Shown in pieces: positions 1 through 5,971 of a DNA stretch of 7,904 bases. Position 1 is the stretch's first letter; each line of letters begins with the position of its first letter. Below the pieces are notes generated by a model. It had not been told where the DNA came from and searched no databases. It was given only the letters and a program-made list of their open reading frames with translations. This DNA is from Rhizobiales bacterium UBA697 (GTDB lineage Bacteria > Pseudomonadota > Alphaproteobacteria > Rhizobiales > Ancalomicrobiaceae). Position numbers and translations under genes: made by a program. The stretch spans positions 1 through 7,904 of the forward strand of contig DBMN01000293.1 of assembly GCA_002298965.1 (NCBI GenBank). Direction: 5' to 3'.

Positions 1-1
1 G

Positions 2-1240
2 CCGCTGCGCGCCGGGGCGGCGGCCGTCGACGCCCGGATCGCGGCGGGCGAGGATCTGCCGCTCGCCGGCGTGCCGGTGGCGATCAAGGACACGATCTGG
101 GTCGCCGGCCGGCGGGTGACGCAGGGCTCCCGGCTCTTCGCCGACTTCGTCGCCCCCGCCGACGCGATCGCCGTCGAACGCCTGCGCCGCGCCGGTGCGG
201 TGATCGCCGGCCTCGCCAACACCTCCGAATTCGCCTGCAAGGGCCTGACCACCAATCGGGTCTACGGCACGACGCGGCATCCGCTCGATCCGCGCCTCAC
301 CCCCGGCGGTTCCTCCGGCGGGCCGTCGACGGCGGTCGCGGCCGGCTTGGTGCCGCTGGCGCTCGGGACCGACGCCGGTGGGTCCAGCCGCCGACCGCCG
401 GCCCATGTCGGCGCGGTCGGCTTCAAACCCTCCTTCGGGGCGATCCCGCATGCGCCGGGCTTCGCCTGTCCGGTCCCCGGCATCGAGGTCCTCGCGCCGA
501 TCACCCGCACGGTGCGGGACGCGGCCGCGATGTTCGCGGTGCTGCGCGGTCCCGATCCGCGCGACCCGGACTCGTTGCTCGCGCCGACCGCGGCGGTGGT
601 CTCGGCCTCCCCGCGCATCGCCTATACCCGTCGCTTCGGCATGGACGTGCCGGTCGAACCGGCGATCGAGGCCGGCATCGAACGTGCGATCGACGTCTTG
701 CGGGCGGCCGGTTTCCGCGTCGAGGAACGCGATCCGCCGTGGCCGGCGGGCGTCGACGAGGCGACGCTGATGCCGCTGCAGCACGCCGGCCTCGCCGCCC
801 TCCACGGCGACACCTTCCGCCGCGACCCCGATCTCTTCGATCCCGACATCGCCGTGCAGATCGAGCGCGGCCTGATGCTCGACGCCGTCACGGTCACGCG
901 CGCCCGCATCCTCGCCCGCGAGGTGGCGCTGGCGCTCGCCGGCTTCTTCGGCGAGGTCGACCTGATCGTCGGTCCGACCGTGCCCTGCCTCGCGTGGTCC
1001 GCCGATCGGCTCGGGCCGGAGCGGATCGCCGGCATCGCCGTGCCGCCGCGGGCGCATGCGGCCTTCACGCCGCTCTTCAACCATGCCGGCGTGCCGGCGC
1101 TGTCGCTGCCGGTCGGGCGAGGGGAGGGCGGTCTGCCCTTCGGCCTGCAGATGGTCGCGGCGCGCGGCGCCGACGATCTTCTCCTCGCCACGGCCGCGCG
1201 GGCCGAAGCGCTCTTCGCGAGCGCCGGCCTCTGGTCCTGA
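2..1240 (+). CDS. Amidase-signature (AS) family amidase, 5'-truncated by window edge
   Basis: Hydrolyses a carboxamide to a carboxylate and ammonia; presumably cytoplasmic. The frame is open from base 2, and the conserved block GVPVAIKD straddles the first GTG (71), so the true start lies upstream of the window. Counting from codon 1 at base 2, the Ser-cisSer-Lys triad is complete: Lys29 (in AIKD), cis-Ser104 (first Ser of GGSSGG) and nucleophile Ser128 (in GTDAGGS). The two serines are 24 residues apart, as in malonamidase E2 and peptide amidase. The C-terminal block FGLQMVAARGADD is also typical. About 412 residues are visible against the usual 440-480, so some 40-60 are missing. Two small departures are GGP where GGS is common after the cis-Ser motif, and RRPPAH where most members have RxPA. 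It sits 11 nt before a racemase-family gene and is probably co-transcribed with it. The family is certain. The substrate is unknown; it is not obviously GatA, since no gatB or gatC is nearby. Confidence 0.93.
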   Translation, partial: PLRAGAAAVDARIAAGEDLPLAGVPVAIKDTIWVAGRRVTQGSRLFADFVAPADAIAVERLRRAGAVIAGLANTSEFACKGLTTNRVYGTTRHPLDPRLTPGGSSGGPSTAVAAGLVPLALGTDAGGSSRRPPAHVGAVGFKPSFGAIPHAPGFACPVPGIEVLAPITRTVRDAAAMFAVLRGPDPRDPDSLLAPTAAVVSASPRIAYTRRFGMDVPVEPAIEAGIERAIDVLRAAGFRVEERDPPWPAGVDEATLMPLQHAGLAALHGDTFRRDPDLFDPDIAVQIERGLMLDAVTVTRARILAREVALALAGFFGEVDLIVGPTVPCLAWSADRLGPERIAGIAVPPRAHAAFTPLFNHAGVPALSLPVGRGEGGLPFGLQMVAARGADDLLLATAARAEALFASAGLWS

Positions 1241-1241
1241 G

Positions 1242-1246
1242 AAAGG
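1242..1246 (+). promoter_or_regulatory. Ribosome binding site of racemase-family gene 1
   Basis: AAAGG lies five bases before the ATG at 1252. It supports that start rather than the much longer upstream-open frame, which reads through the amidase gene in another frame and is Arg-rich nonsense until 1252. Confidence 0.6.
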
Positions 1247-1251
1247 CGCCC

Positions 1252-1995
1252 ATGCGGATCCTCGTCGCCAATCCCAACACCACGGCCGCCGTCACCGAAC
1301 GCATGCTCGCGGTCGGGCGCGCCGCCGCCGCGGTCGGCACCGAACTCGTCGGCCACACCGCGCCGCGCGGCGTGCCCTACGTCTCCAGCAGGGCCGAGGC
1401 GCAGATCGCCGGGGCGGTGTTGCTCGAGACCTTGGCCGAGACGGCCACCGGCTTCGACGCGGTGATCGTCGCCGCCTTCGGCGATCCCGGCCTCTTCGCC
1501 GCCCGCGAACTCTTCGACGTGCCGGTCGTCGGCTATTCGGAGGCGGCGCTCCTCACCGCGCTGATGCTCGGCCGGCGCTTCTCGGTCGTCACCTTCGCGC
1601 AGGCGCTCGAGCCCTGGTACGCCGAGACGATCGAAGCCCATGGGCTCGCCGGCCGCTCGGCCGGCGTGCGCTGCGCCGATCGCAGCTTTTCGAGCATCGA
1701 GGCGGTCGGCGCCGAGATGGAGGATCACCTCGTCGAACTGGCGCGCCGCGCCGTCGAGGAGGACGGCGCCGACGTCGTGGTGCTGGGCGGTGCGCCGCTC
1801 GCCGGTCTCGCCGGACGCGTGAAGCACCGCATCCCCGTTCCTTGCGTCGACGCCATGGTGGCGGCGGTGAAACAGGCCGAGGCGATCGCCACGCTGGCGC
1901 CGGTCGCACCCACCGCCGGCCGTTTCGCGCGGCCCCGGGGCAAGCCGAGCAGCGGCCTCCCCCCGGCGCTCGCCGATCGCATCGCCGGGCGATGA
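1252..1995 (+). CDS. Asp/Glu/hydantoin racemase-family protein lacking both catalytic cysteines
   Basis: A 247-residue cytoplasmic protein of the Asp/Glu/hydantoin racemase superfamily, full length for the hydantoin/allantoin racemase group. It starts with the family's N-terminal strand MRILVANPNT, and the ATG follows AAAGG. The first half carries AAFGDPGLFAARE, then the linker GRRFSVVTF; the second half carries VLGGAPLAGLA and a helix AAVKQAEAIA. In hydantoin racemases the equivalent blocks contain catalytic cysteines (near 76 and 181, as in ACF-DPGL and LGCAGM). Here those positions are Ala75 (codon 1474-1476) and Gly180 (codon 1789-1791). The only cysteines, Cys141 and Cys198, are outside these motifs. 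The fold is confident, but classical two-base racemisation is doubtful. Binding, isomerisation or decarboxylation-type chemistry, or a non-enzymatic role, remain possible. It follows the amidase by 11 nt and ends convergently with the gntR gene. The last 30 residues are a Pro/Gly-rich tail. Confidence 0.88.
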   Translation: MRILVANPNTTAAVTERMLAVGRAAAAVGTELVGHTAPRGVPYVSSRAEAQIAGAVLLETLAETATGFDAVIVAAFGDPGLFAARELFDVPVVGYSEAALLTALMLGRRFSVVTFAQALEPWYAETIEAHGLAGRSAGVRCADRSFSSIEAVGAEMEDHLVELARRAVEEDGADVVVLGGAPLAGLAGRVKHRIPVPCVDAMVAAVKQAEAIATLAPVAPTAGRFARPRGKPSSGLPPALADRIAGR

Positions 1996-2009
1996 GGCGG
2001 AAGCGGGCA

Positions 2010-2040
2010 CCGGCGATCGCCGGATCCCCCGCCGCGGCGG
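2010..2040. terminator. Possible bidirectional terminator: two adjacent GC palindromes
   Basis: The 46-nt gap between the convergent racemase 1 and gntR stops holds two perfect palindromes: CCGGCGATCGCCGG at 2010-2023 (5-bp stem, GATC loop) and CCGCCGCGGCGG at 2029-2040. The position suits a shared terminator, but neither has a T tract on either strand, and short GC palindromes are common at this base composition. Intrinsic termination is therefore only a suggestion. Confidence 0.3.
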
Positions 2041-2041
2041 C

Positions 2042-2794
2042 TCAGGCTGCCGACGTCTCGCCGACGTATTCGTCGATCAGGCCGTCGAGATCGGGTGCGG
2101 CATCGGAGCAGACGAAGGGCTTCAGCCGGGTCTCGACCTGGGCGAGATGGCTCGCCATGGCGCGCACGGCGCGTCCCCGTTCACCGGCGGCGAGCGCCCG
2201 GAACACCGCGCGATGCTCGTCGCAGCCGCATTGCGAGCCCGTCGCGCTCTCGAAGAAGGTGGCGAGCATCGTCGTGCGGCCGACCAGCTCGCGCGCCTGC
2301 TGGACGATGATCGGGTTCTCGGTCAGCTCGGCGAGCAGGACGTGGAACGCGGCCGAGAGCTCGAGCCAGGTGGCGCGATCGCCCGAGCGCAGCGCCTCGG
2401 CCTCGCGCTCGACGTGGTCGCGCAGCCGCAGCAGGCCGGTGTCGGTCAGACCGTCGGCGAGATGGGCGGCGATGCCGCCCTCGAGGATGCGGCGCGCCTC
2501 GAACACGGTGCGGATCTCGGAGAGGTCGGGCGCCACGGTGAAGGCGCCGCGGTTCTTGACCACGTCGATCAGCCGCTCGTGGCCGAGCCGGTGCAGCACC
2601 TTGCGGATGCGCTCGCGGCTCACCCCGAAGCGCTCGGCGAGCCGCATCTCGGGGAGCTTGGTGCGACCGGGAAGGCGCCCGGAGAGGATGATCCGGGAGA
2701 GGATCGCGTGGATCTCGGCTTCGTCCATCGGCGGCATCGGTCGTCCTGTGGTCGTCGGAGTCGAAAATGCATCGGAACGGACCGCCCTGTCCAT
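2042..2794 (-). CDS. GntR-family transcriptional regulator, FCD (FadR C-terminal-like) subfamily
   Basis: A 250-residue DNA-binding repressor. The N-terminal winged helix (about residues 26-90) shows EAEIHAILSRII, the recognition segment RLAERFGVSRERIRKVLHRL and the wing IDVVKNRGAFTVA. An all-helical FCD ligand domain follows (about 95-220), with EARRILEGGIAAHLA, the FH motif (His151), EH (His194) and SHL (His216). These three histidines match the usual metal ligands. The usual Asp four residues before the first His is Ser147, so metal binding may be altered. The ATG at 2794 has AGGG (complement of 2801-2804) six bases upstream. Met20 and Met23 are alternative starts closer to the HTH. The gene is divergent from the transporter operon, and operator-like palindromes lie 22-49 nt upstream of its start. 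This suggests autoregulation and control of the divergent genes. The ligand is probably the transported compound or a catabolite (inference). Confidence 0.93.
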   Translation of the reverse strand: MDRAVRSDAFSTPTTTGRPMPPMDEAEIHAILSRIILSGRLPGRTKLPEMRLAERFGVSRERIRKVLHRLGHERLIDVVKNRGAFTVAPDLSEIRTVFEARRILEGGIAAHLADGLTDTGLLRLRDHVEREAEALRSGDRATWLELSAAFHVLLAELTENPIIVQQARELVGRTTMLATFFESATGSQCGCDEHRAVFRALAAGERGRAVRAMASHLAQVETRLKPFVCSDAAPDLDGLIDEYVGETSAA

Positions 2795-2815
2795 CCGTCA
2801 CCCTGCGCATTTCGA

Positions 2816-2840
2816 TGCACAATATCACGTCAATTGTGCA
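2816..2840. promoter_or_regulatory. Inverted repeat TGCACAAT-N9-ATTGTGCA, candidate operator or enhancer
   Basis: The 8-bp arms at 2816-2823 and 2833-2840 are exact reverse complements around a 9-nt spacer. The repeat lies 22-46 nt upstream of the gntR start and about 140-160 nt upstream of the predicted sigma-54 start point. The right arm is part of a perfect 10-bp palindrome (separate entry). The natural reader is the adjacent GntR protein. The TGCAC and GTGCA ends also recall NtrC half-sites, but NtrC half-sites are normally 7 bp apart and these are 15 bp apart. Confidence 0.55.
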
Positions 2841-2843
2841 CAA
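2834..2843. promoter_or_regulatory. Perfect palindrome TTGTGCACAA, likely GntR/FCD operator
   Basis: This perfect 10-bp palindrome has the TTGT-nn-ACAA shape often seen for FCD-type GntR regulators. Its centre (2838/2839) is 21 bp, about two helical turns, from the GC centre (2817/2818) of the related but degenerate CGATGCACAA to its left. Two dimers could thus sit on the same DNA face. It overlaps the region where a gntR promoter would lie, consistent with autorepression. Confidence 0.55.
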
Positions 2844-2949
2844 AACTTGCGGAGAACCGGCGCGATCGACAAGGCGCACGGCATCGACCGACAGCCGATA
2901 CAGAAGCATTTTCAACGATATGACACGCCCGTCCCGACGTTCCGACGGA

Positions 2950-2964
2950 TGGCACGTGGCTTGC
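2950..2964 (+). promoter_or_regulatory. Sigma-54 (RpoN) -24/-12 promoter of the transporter operon
   Basis: TGGCACG (2950-2956), four bases, then TTGC (2961-2964) match the sigma-54 core consensus fully. The invariant GG (2951-2952) and GC (2963-2964) are separated by exactly 10 bp. Taking C2964 as -12 puts transcription start near G2976 and leaves a leader of about 38 nt before the solute-binding-protein ATG at 3014. The base after TTGC is G rather than the preferred A/T, the only departure. Such a promoter needs an AAA+ enhancer-binding protein such as NtrC; none is encoded in the window. The position in a divergent intergenic region, in the correct orientation, makes chance less likely. 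Confidence 0.78.
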
Positions 2965-3000
2965 GAATGAATATCGGTCGCCCTCGAGGCGTCACCACGA

Positions 3001-3005
3001 TGAGG
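3001..3005 (+). promoter_or_regulatory. Ribosome binding site of the solute-binding-protein gene
   Basis: TGAGG lies eight bases before the ATG at 3014. An ATG at 3000-3002 overlaps it but is out of frame with the gene, so 3014 is the supported start. The Tat signal beginning a few residues later agrees with this. Confidence 0.5.
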
Positions 3006-3013
3006 CTCGATCC

Positions 3014-4060
3014 ATGGACGCCACTTCCTTCCGCCCGTCTCGCCGATCCCTCCTGCGCGGCGCCCTCGCCGGCACCGCCGTGCTCTCCGCTCCCGCGATC
3101 CTGCGCGCGCAGACCAAGGAACTGGTCGTCGGCGGTGCCGCCGGTCACAAGCCGTGGGTCGAGAACATCGTCGTCCCGGCCTTCGAGAAGAAGTACGGCG
3201 CCAAGGTGATCTTCGAGGGCACCCGCTCGCTGGTGAACCTCGAGAAGATGCAGAAGAACAAGGGCAGCCAGTACATGTCGGTCGTCCAGATGGACGATCC
3301 GGTGATGATCCTGGCGGTCAAGGAAGACCTGCTCGAACCGCTGACCGCGGCCAAGGCGCCGAACCTCGCCAAGATCACCCCGGCGGCGATCCACATGGAC
3401 GGCATGTGGGCCAACTATCTCCAGCCCTGGCTCGGCATCGCCCACAACACCAAGACCATGTCGACGCCGCCCAGGTCGTGGGCCGAGATGTTCGACCCGA
3501 AGTACAAGGGCCGCATCGTCATCCCGTCGCTGCAGAACACCGAAGGCCTGCCGCTGCTCTTCGTCGCCGGCCTTCTCTCCGGCCTCGGCATCGACGCGGC
3601 CCAGGCCGACGTCGAGGCGGGATTCAAGAAGCTCGCGTCGCTGAAGTCCAACCTGCTGACGATCTACACGCAGCAGCCCCAGGCCTACAATCTGCTCGAG
3701 CAGGGCGAAGCCTCGATGATCGGACCGGCGATGTCGTCCTATGCGCTGGAGCGCAAGGCGGCCGGCGCGCCGATCGATCTCGTCGCCCCGGCCGAAGGCG
3801 TCTTCGCCATGCCCTCGGGCATCGCGGTGATCAAGGGCGCTCCGCAGTCCGAACTCGCCTTCGCCTATGTGAACGAGCTCCTCGGCGCCGAGCTGCAGGC
3901 GCAGCTCGCCGGTCCGACCTACTCGCTCGCCACCAACACGGCGGTGCCGCGGCCGGCCGGTCTCGCGCCGGACCTGAAGATCCACCAGATCGACTGGGCG
4001 AACGTCGCGGCCAAGCGCAACGACTGGATCACCCGGTGGGATCGCGAGATGGCGCTCTGA
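3014..4060 (+). CDS. ABC transporter periplasmic solute-binding protein (PotD-like architecture), Tat signal
   Basis: A 348-residue periplasmic receptor that delivers substrate to the permeases encoded downstream. The N-terminus has a twin-arginine signal: SRRSLLRG with Arg10-Arg11, a hydrophobic core to about residue 30, and a likely cleavage after LRA (Ala32). Export folded by Tat is therefore expected. The mature part starts with a beta strand KELVVGGAAG, then an EKKYGAKVIFEGT segment and a FDPKYKGRIVIP segment typical of bacterial extracellular solute-binding proteins of the PotD/AfuA/ThiB cluster. Length fits the family. The NW-xx-Y motif near the mature N-terminus of polyamine receptors such as PotD is not seen; the equivalent stretch reads HKPWVENIV. 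The ligand is thus probably not putrescine or spermidine, despite likely automatic naming. It is the first gene after the sigma-54 promoter, and the ATPase gene starts one base after its stop. Confidence 0.9.
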   Translation: MDATSFRPSRRSLLRGALAGTAVLSAPAILRAQTKELVVGGAAGHKPWVENIVVPAFEKKYGAKVIFEGTRSLVNLEKMQKNKGSQYMSVVQMDDPVMILAVKEDLLEPLTAAKAPNLAKITPAAIHMDGMWANYLQPWLGIAHNTKTMSTPPRSWAEMFDPKYKGRIVIPSLQNTEGLPLLFVAGLLSGLGIDAAQADVEAGFKKLASLKSNLLTIYTQQPQAYNLLEQGEASMIGPAMSSYALERKAAGAPIDLVAPAEGVFAMPSGIAVIKGAPQSELAFAYVNELLGAELQAQLAGPTYSLATNTAVPRPAGLAPDLKIHQIDWANVAAKRNDWITRWDREMAL

Positions 4061-4061
4061 C

Positions 4062-5138
4062 ATGACGAGAACCCCCGGCTTTCTCGATGTCGCGGCGGCG
4101 GCGAAGACCTTCGGCGCCGCCACCGTGCTCGACGGCGTCGATCTCGCCGTCGCGCGCGGCGAGTTCGTCTCGCTGCTCGGCCCCTCGGGCTGCGGCAAGA
4201 CGACCCTCCTGCGCATCGTCGCCGGGCTGACCATGCCCGACGGCGGGCGTGTCGTCCTCGATGGGGACGACATCACCCGCCGTCCGCCCCACCGCCGCGA
4301 CGTCGGCGTGGTGTTTCAGAACTATGCCCTGTTCCCTCATCTGAACGTCGCCGACAACGTCGGCTTCGGCCTGAAGGCGCGCGGGCGAAAGGCGGCGGAG
4401 ATCGCACCGTCGATCGCCCGCCACCTCGATCTGGTGCGCATGGGGGCCTTCGCCGATCGCCCGGTCCGCGCGCTCTCCGGCGGTCAGCAGCAGCGCGTCG
4501 CGGTCGCCCGGGCGCTCGCCATCGAACCCAAGCTGATGCTGCTCGACGAGCCCTTCTCGGCGCTCGACCGCAAGCTGCGCGAGGCGATGCAGATCGACCT
4601 CAAGCGCATCCTGCGCGAGGTCGGCACCACGGCGATCTTCGTCACCCACGATCAGGACGAGGCGCTGACCATGTCCGACCGGATCGCGGTGATGCACGCC
4701 GGCCGCATCGAACAGCTCGGCACACCCGCCGAGATCTATCATCGCCCGGCGACCGCCTTCGCCCTCGACTTCGTCGGCCTGTCGACCCGGCTCGCCGGTC
4801 GGGTGGCCTCGGCGGAGGGCGACCGAATCGTGATCGAGACCGCGCTCGGGCCGATCCCGGCGCGGGCGAACTTCTTCCCCGGCAGCCCGGTCGTGGTCGG
4901 CGTCCGCCCCGAACGCATCCGGCTCGGCGCGGCGGGGCCCTGTACCGTCACGGCGCCGCTCACCGACGTCGCCTTCCAGGGCGCGCGGGTGCTGCTCCAT
5001 TGCGCTGCGCCGGAGGGCGACCGGGTCCTGGTCGAGGCGCCGACGCTTCCCGACGGGGCTGGACCGGGCACCGCCCTCACCCTCTCCTGGGGCATCGAGG
5101 ACACGCTGGTCTTTCCGGCCGAGGGGGTCGCGCCATGA
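4062..5138 (+). CDS. ABC transporter ATP-binding protein, PotA/CysA-like with TOBE domain
   Basis: A 358-residue cytoplasmic ATPase that energises the importer. All nucleotide-binding motifs are intact: Walker A GPSGCGKTT (40-48), Q-loop Gln86 in VVFQNYALFPH, signature LSGGQQQR (138-145), Walker B LMLLDEP (158-164), D-loop SALD (166-169) and H-loop His196 in VTHDQDEA. After about residue 235 comes a C-terminal TOBE-type regulatory region with VVVGVRPERIRL (about 277-288). This is the length and layout of PotA, FbpC and MalK-type importer ATPases. Its ATG lies one base after the stop of the binding-protein gene, and its stop overlaps the next start (ATGA, 5135-5138), so translation is probably coupled. 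Function in a type I importer is certain; the substrate depends on the binding protein. Confidence 0.96.
   Translation: MTRTPGFLDVAAAAKTFGAATVLDGVDLAVARGEFVSLLGPSGCGKTTLLRIVAGLTMPDGGRVVLDGDDITRRPPHRRDVGVVFQNYALFPHLNVADNVGFGLKARGRKAAEIAPSIARHLDLVRMGAFADRPVRALSGGQQQRVAVARALAIEPKLMLLDEPFSALDRKLREAMQIDLKRILREVGTTAIFVTHDQDEALTMSDRIAVMHAGRIEQLGTPAEIYHRPATAFALDFVGLSTRLAGRVASAEGDRIVIETALGPIPARANFFPGSPVVVGVRPERIRLGAAGPCTVTAPLTDVAFQGARVLLHCAAPEGDRVLVEAPTLPDGAGPGTALTLSWGIEDTLVFPAEGVAP
5121..5127 (+). promoter_or_regulatory. Ribosome binding site of permease 1
   Basis: GAGGGGG lies seven bases before the ATG at 5135. It decides that start over an earlier in-frame GTG at 5000, which would add 45 out-of-character Arg/Gly-rich residues overlapping the ATPase gene. 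Confidence 0.7.
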
Positions 5139-5971
5139 CGGGATCGCGCCGCCTCGATCCGGTTGCCCTGCTGATCGTTCCGGCGGTCGGCTATCTGGCG
5201 CTCGTCTACGGCCTGCCGCTCCTGGTGCTGCTCGGCCGCTCGCTGATGGTCGACGGCGCCCCCTCCGTCGCCTCCTTCGTGCGCTTCTTCGCCGATCCCT
5301 TCGACTGGATCGTCATCGCCAACACGCTGCGCATCGCCCTCGCCGTGACGGTCGTCTCGCTGATCATCGGCTGGCCGACGGCGATCGCTCTGGCGCGGGC
5401 CAAGGGCGCGGCCCAGGCGGCGATCCTGGTGGCGATCATCCTGCCGCTCTCGGTCGGCGTGGTGGTGAAGGCCTTCGCCTGGCAGATCGTGCTGCGGCGT
5501 GACGGGGTGGTGTCGCAGGCCCTGGTCTGGCTCCACGTCTGGGACGAACCGCAGCGGCTGCTCTTCACCGAGGTCGGCCTCGTCGTCGGCGCCGTCAACG
5601 TCTTCGTGCCCTTCATGATCCTGCCGATCTATTCGGTGCTGAAGCTGATCGACCCGCGCCTCGACGAGGCCGCCGCGACGCTCGGGGCCGGGCCGTTCTT
5701 CCGCTTCTTCCGCGTCGCGCTGCCGCTGTCGCTGCCCGGCATCGTCACCGGCGTCGCCTTCGTCTTCTCCATGGCGGTGTCGATGTACGTCGTGCCGAGC
5801 CTGCTGATCGGCGACCGCTTCCAGACGCTGGCGACGTTGACCGGCCGCTCCTTCCTCTTCATGCGCAATCCGCAGCTCGGCTCGACGACGGCGGTCGTCC
5901 TGCTCGTCCTCGCCGTCGCCGTGGTGGTGGGAAGCGCCCGGCTGTCACGTCGCTTCGGAGGTGCGTCATGA
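5135..5971 (+). CDS. ABC transporter permease, PotB-type
   Basis: A 278-residue inner-membrane subunit of the importer. Hydrophobic segments suggest about six membrane spans: roughly residues 10-35, 60-88, 94-120, 145-170, 200-225 and 250-268. The cytoplasmic EAA loop that docks on the ATPase is clear: DEAAATLGAGPFFRFFRVALPL (read as Glu178-Ala179-Ala180, with Gly184 and Pro198). The chosen ATG at 5135 has GAGGGGG upstream and places the first membrane span about ten residues in, as expected for PotB/CysU-like proteins. It overlaps the ATPase stop by four bases and the second permease start by four bases. With permease 2 it should form a heterodimeric channel. Nothing in the sequence names the substrate. 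Confidence 0.93.
   Translation: MTGSRRLDPVALLIVPAVGYLALVYGLPLLVLLGRSLMVDGAPSVASFVRFFADPFDWIVIANTLRIALAVTVVSLIIGWPTAIALARAKGAAQAAILVAIILPLSVGVVVKAFAWQIVLRRDGVVSQALVWLHVWDEPQRLLFTEVGLVVGAVNVFVPFMILPIYSVLKLIDPRLDEAAATLGAGPFFRFFRVALPLSLPGIVTGVAFVFSMAVSMYVVPSLLIGDRFQTLATLTGRSFLFMRNPQLGSTTAVVLLVLAVAVVVGSARLSRRFGGAS
5957..5963 (+). promoter_or_regulatory. Strong ribosome binding site of permease 2
   Basis: GGAGGTG, nearly the full anti-16S complement, ends four bases before the ATG at 5968, inside the end of permease 1. It is the best Shine-Dalgarno sequence in the window and may give permease 2 its own initiation in addition to coupling through ATGA. Confidence 0.7.

Larger units (their letters stand above)
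2795..3013. promoter_or_regulatory. Divergent control region between gntR and the transporter operon
   Basis: This 219-nt non-coding stretch is visibly richer in A/T than the genes around it, mainly at 2810-2850 and 2900-2925. It holds, from left to right, the gntR ribosome site (2801-2804, - strand), the operator candidates (2816-2843), a spacer of about 100 nt without a recognisable motif, the sigma-54 core promoter (2950-2964) and the leader of the solute-binding-protein gene. On the - strand a TTGACG at 2833-2828 could be a -35 box for gntR lying inside the operator, but no convincing -10 box follows it. Confidence 0.7.

Noticed and set aside
622..2010. 462-codon open frame on the - strand opposite the amidase and racemase 1
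   Set aside because: It mirrors the third-position GC of the real + strand genes, is Arg/Gly/Asp-rich and has no domain pattern; both + strand genes have clear family motifs.
2805..2833. Sigma-70 promoter for gntR built on the - strand TTGACG
   Set aside because: The -35 is good, but the hexamer 17 bp on (ATGCGC) is a poor -10; kept only as a remark in the control-region entry.
2910..2922. Possible IHF site between the operator and the sigma-54 promoter
   Set aside because: It would fit DNA looping, but two of the nine defined consensus positions mismatch, including the A before TCAA; too weak to annotate.
2979..2991. Small hairpin CGCC-N5-GGCG in the leader of the transporter operon
   Set aside because: Four-base stem in GC-rich DNA, no riboswitch-like or attenuator context.
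1056..3209. 717-codon + strand open frame covering racemase 1, gntR and the control region
   Set aside because: Ser/Arg-rich translation without family motifs, crossing a convergent junction and a promoter; a product of scarce stops in GC-rich DNA.
2912..4276. 454-codon open frame on the - strand opposite the binding-protein gene
   Set aside because: Low-complexity Arg/Gly/His/Asp composition, runs through the sigma-54 promoter and two convincing + strand genes; an antisense shadow.
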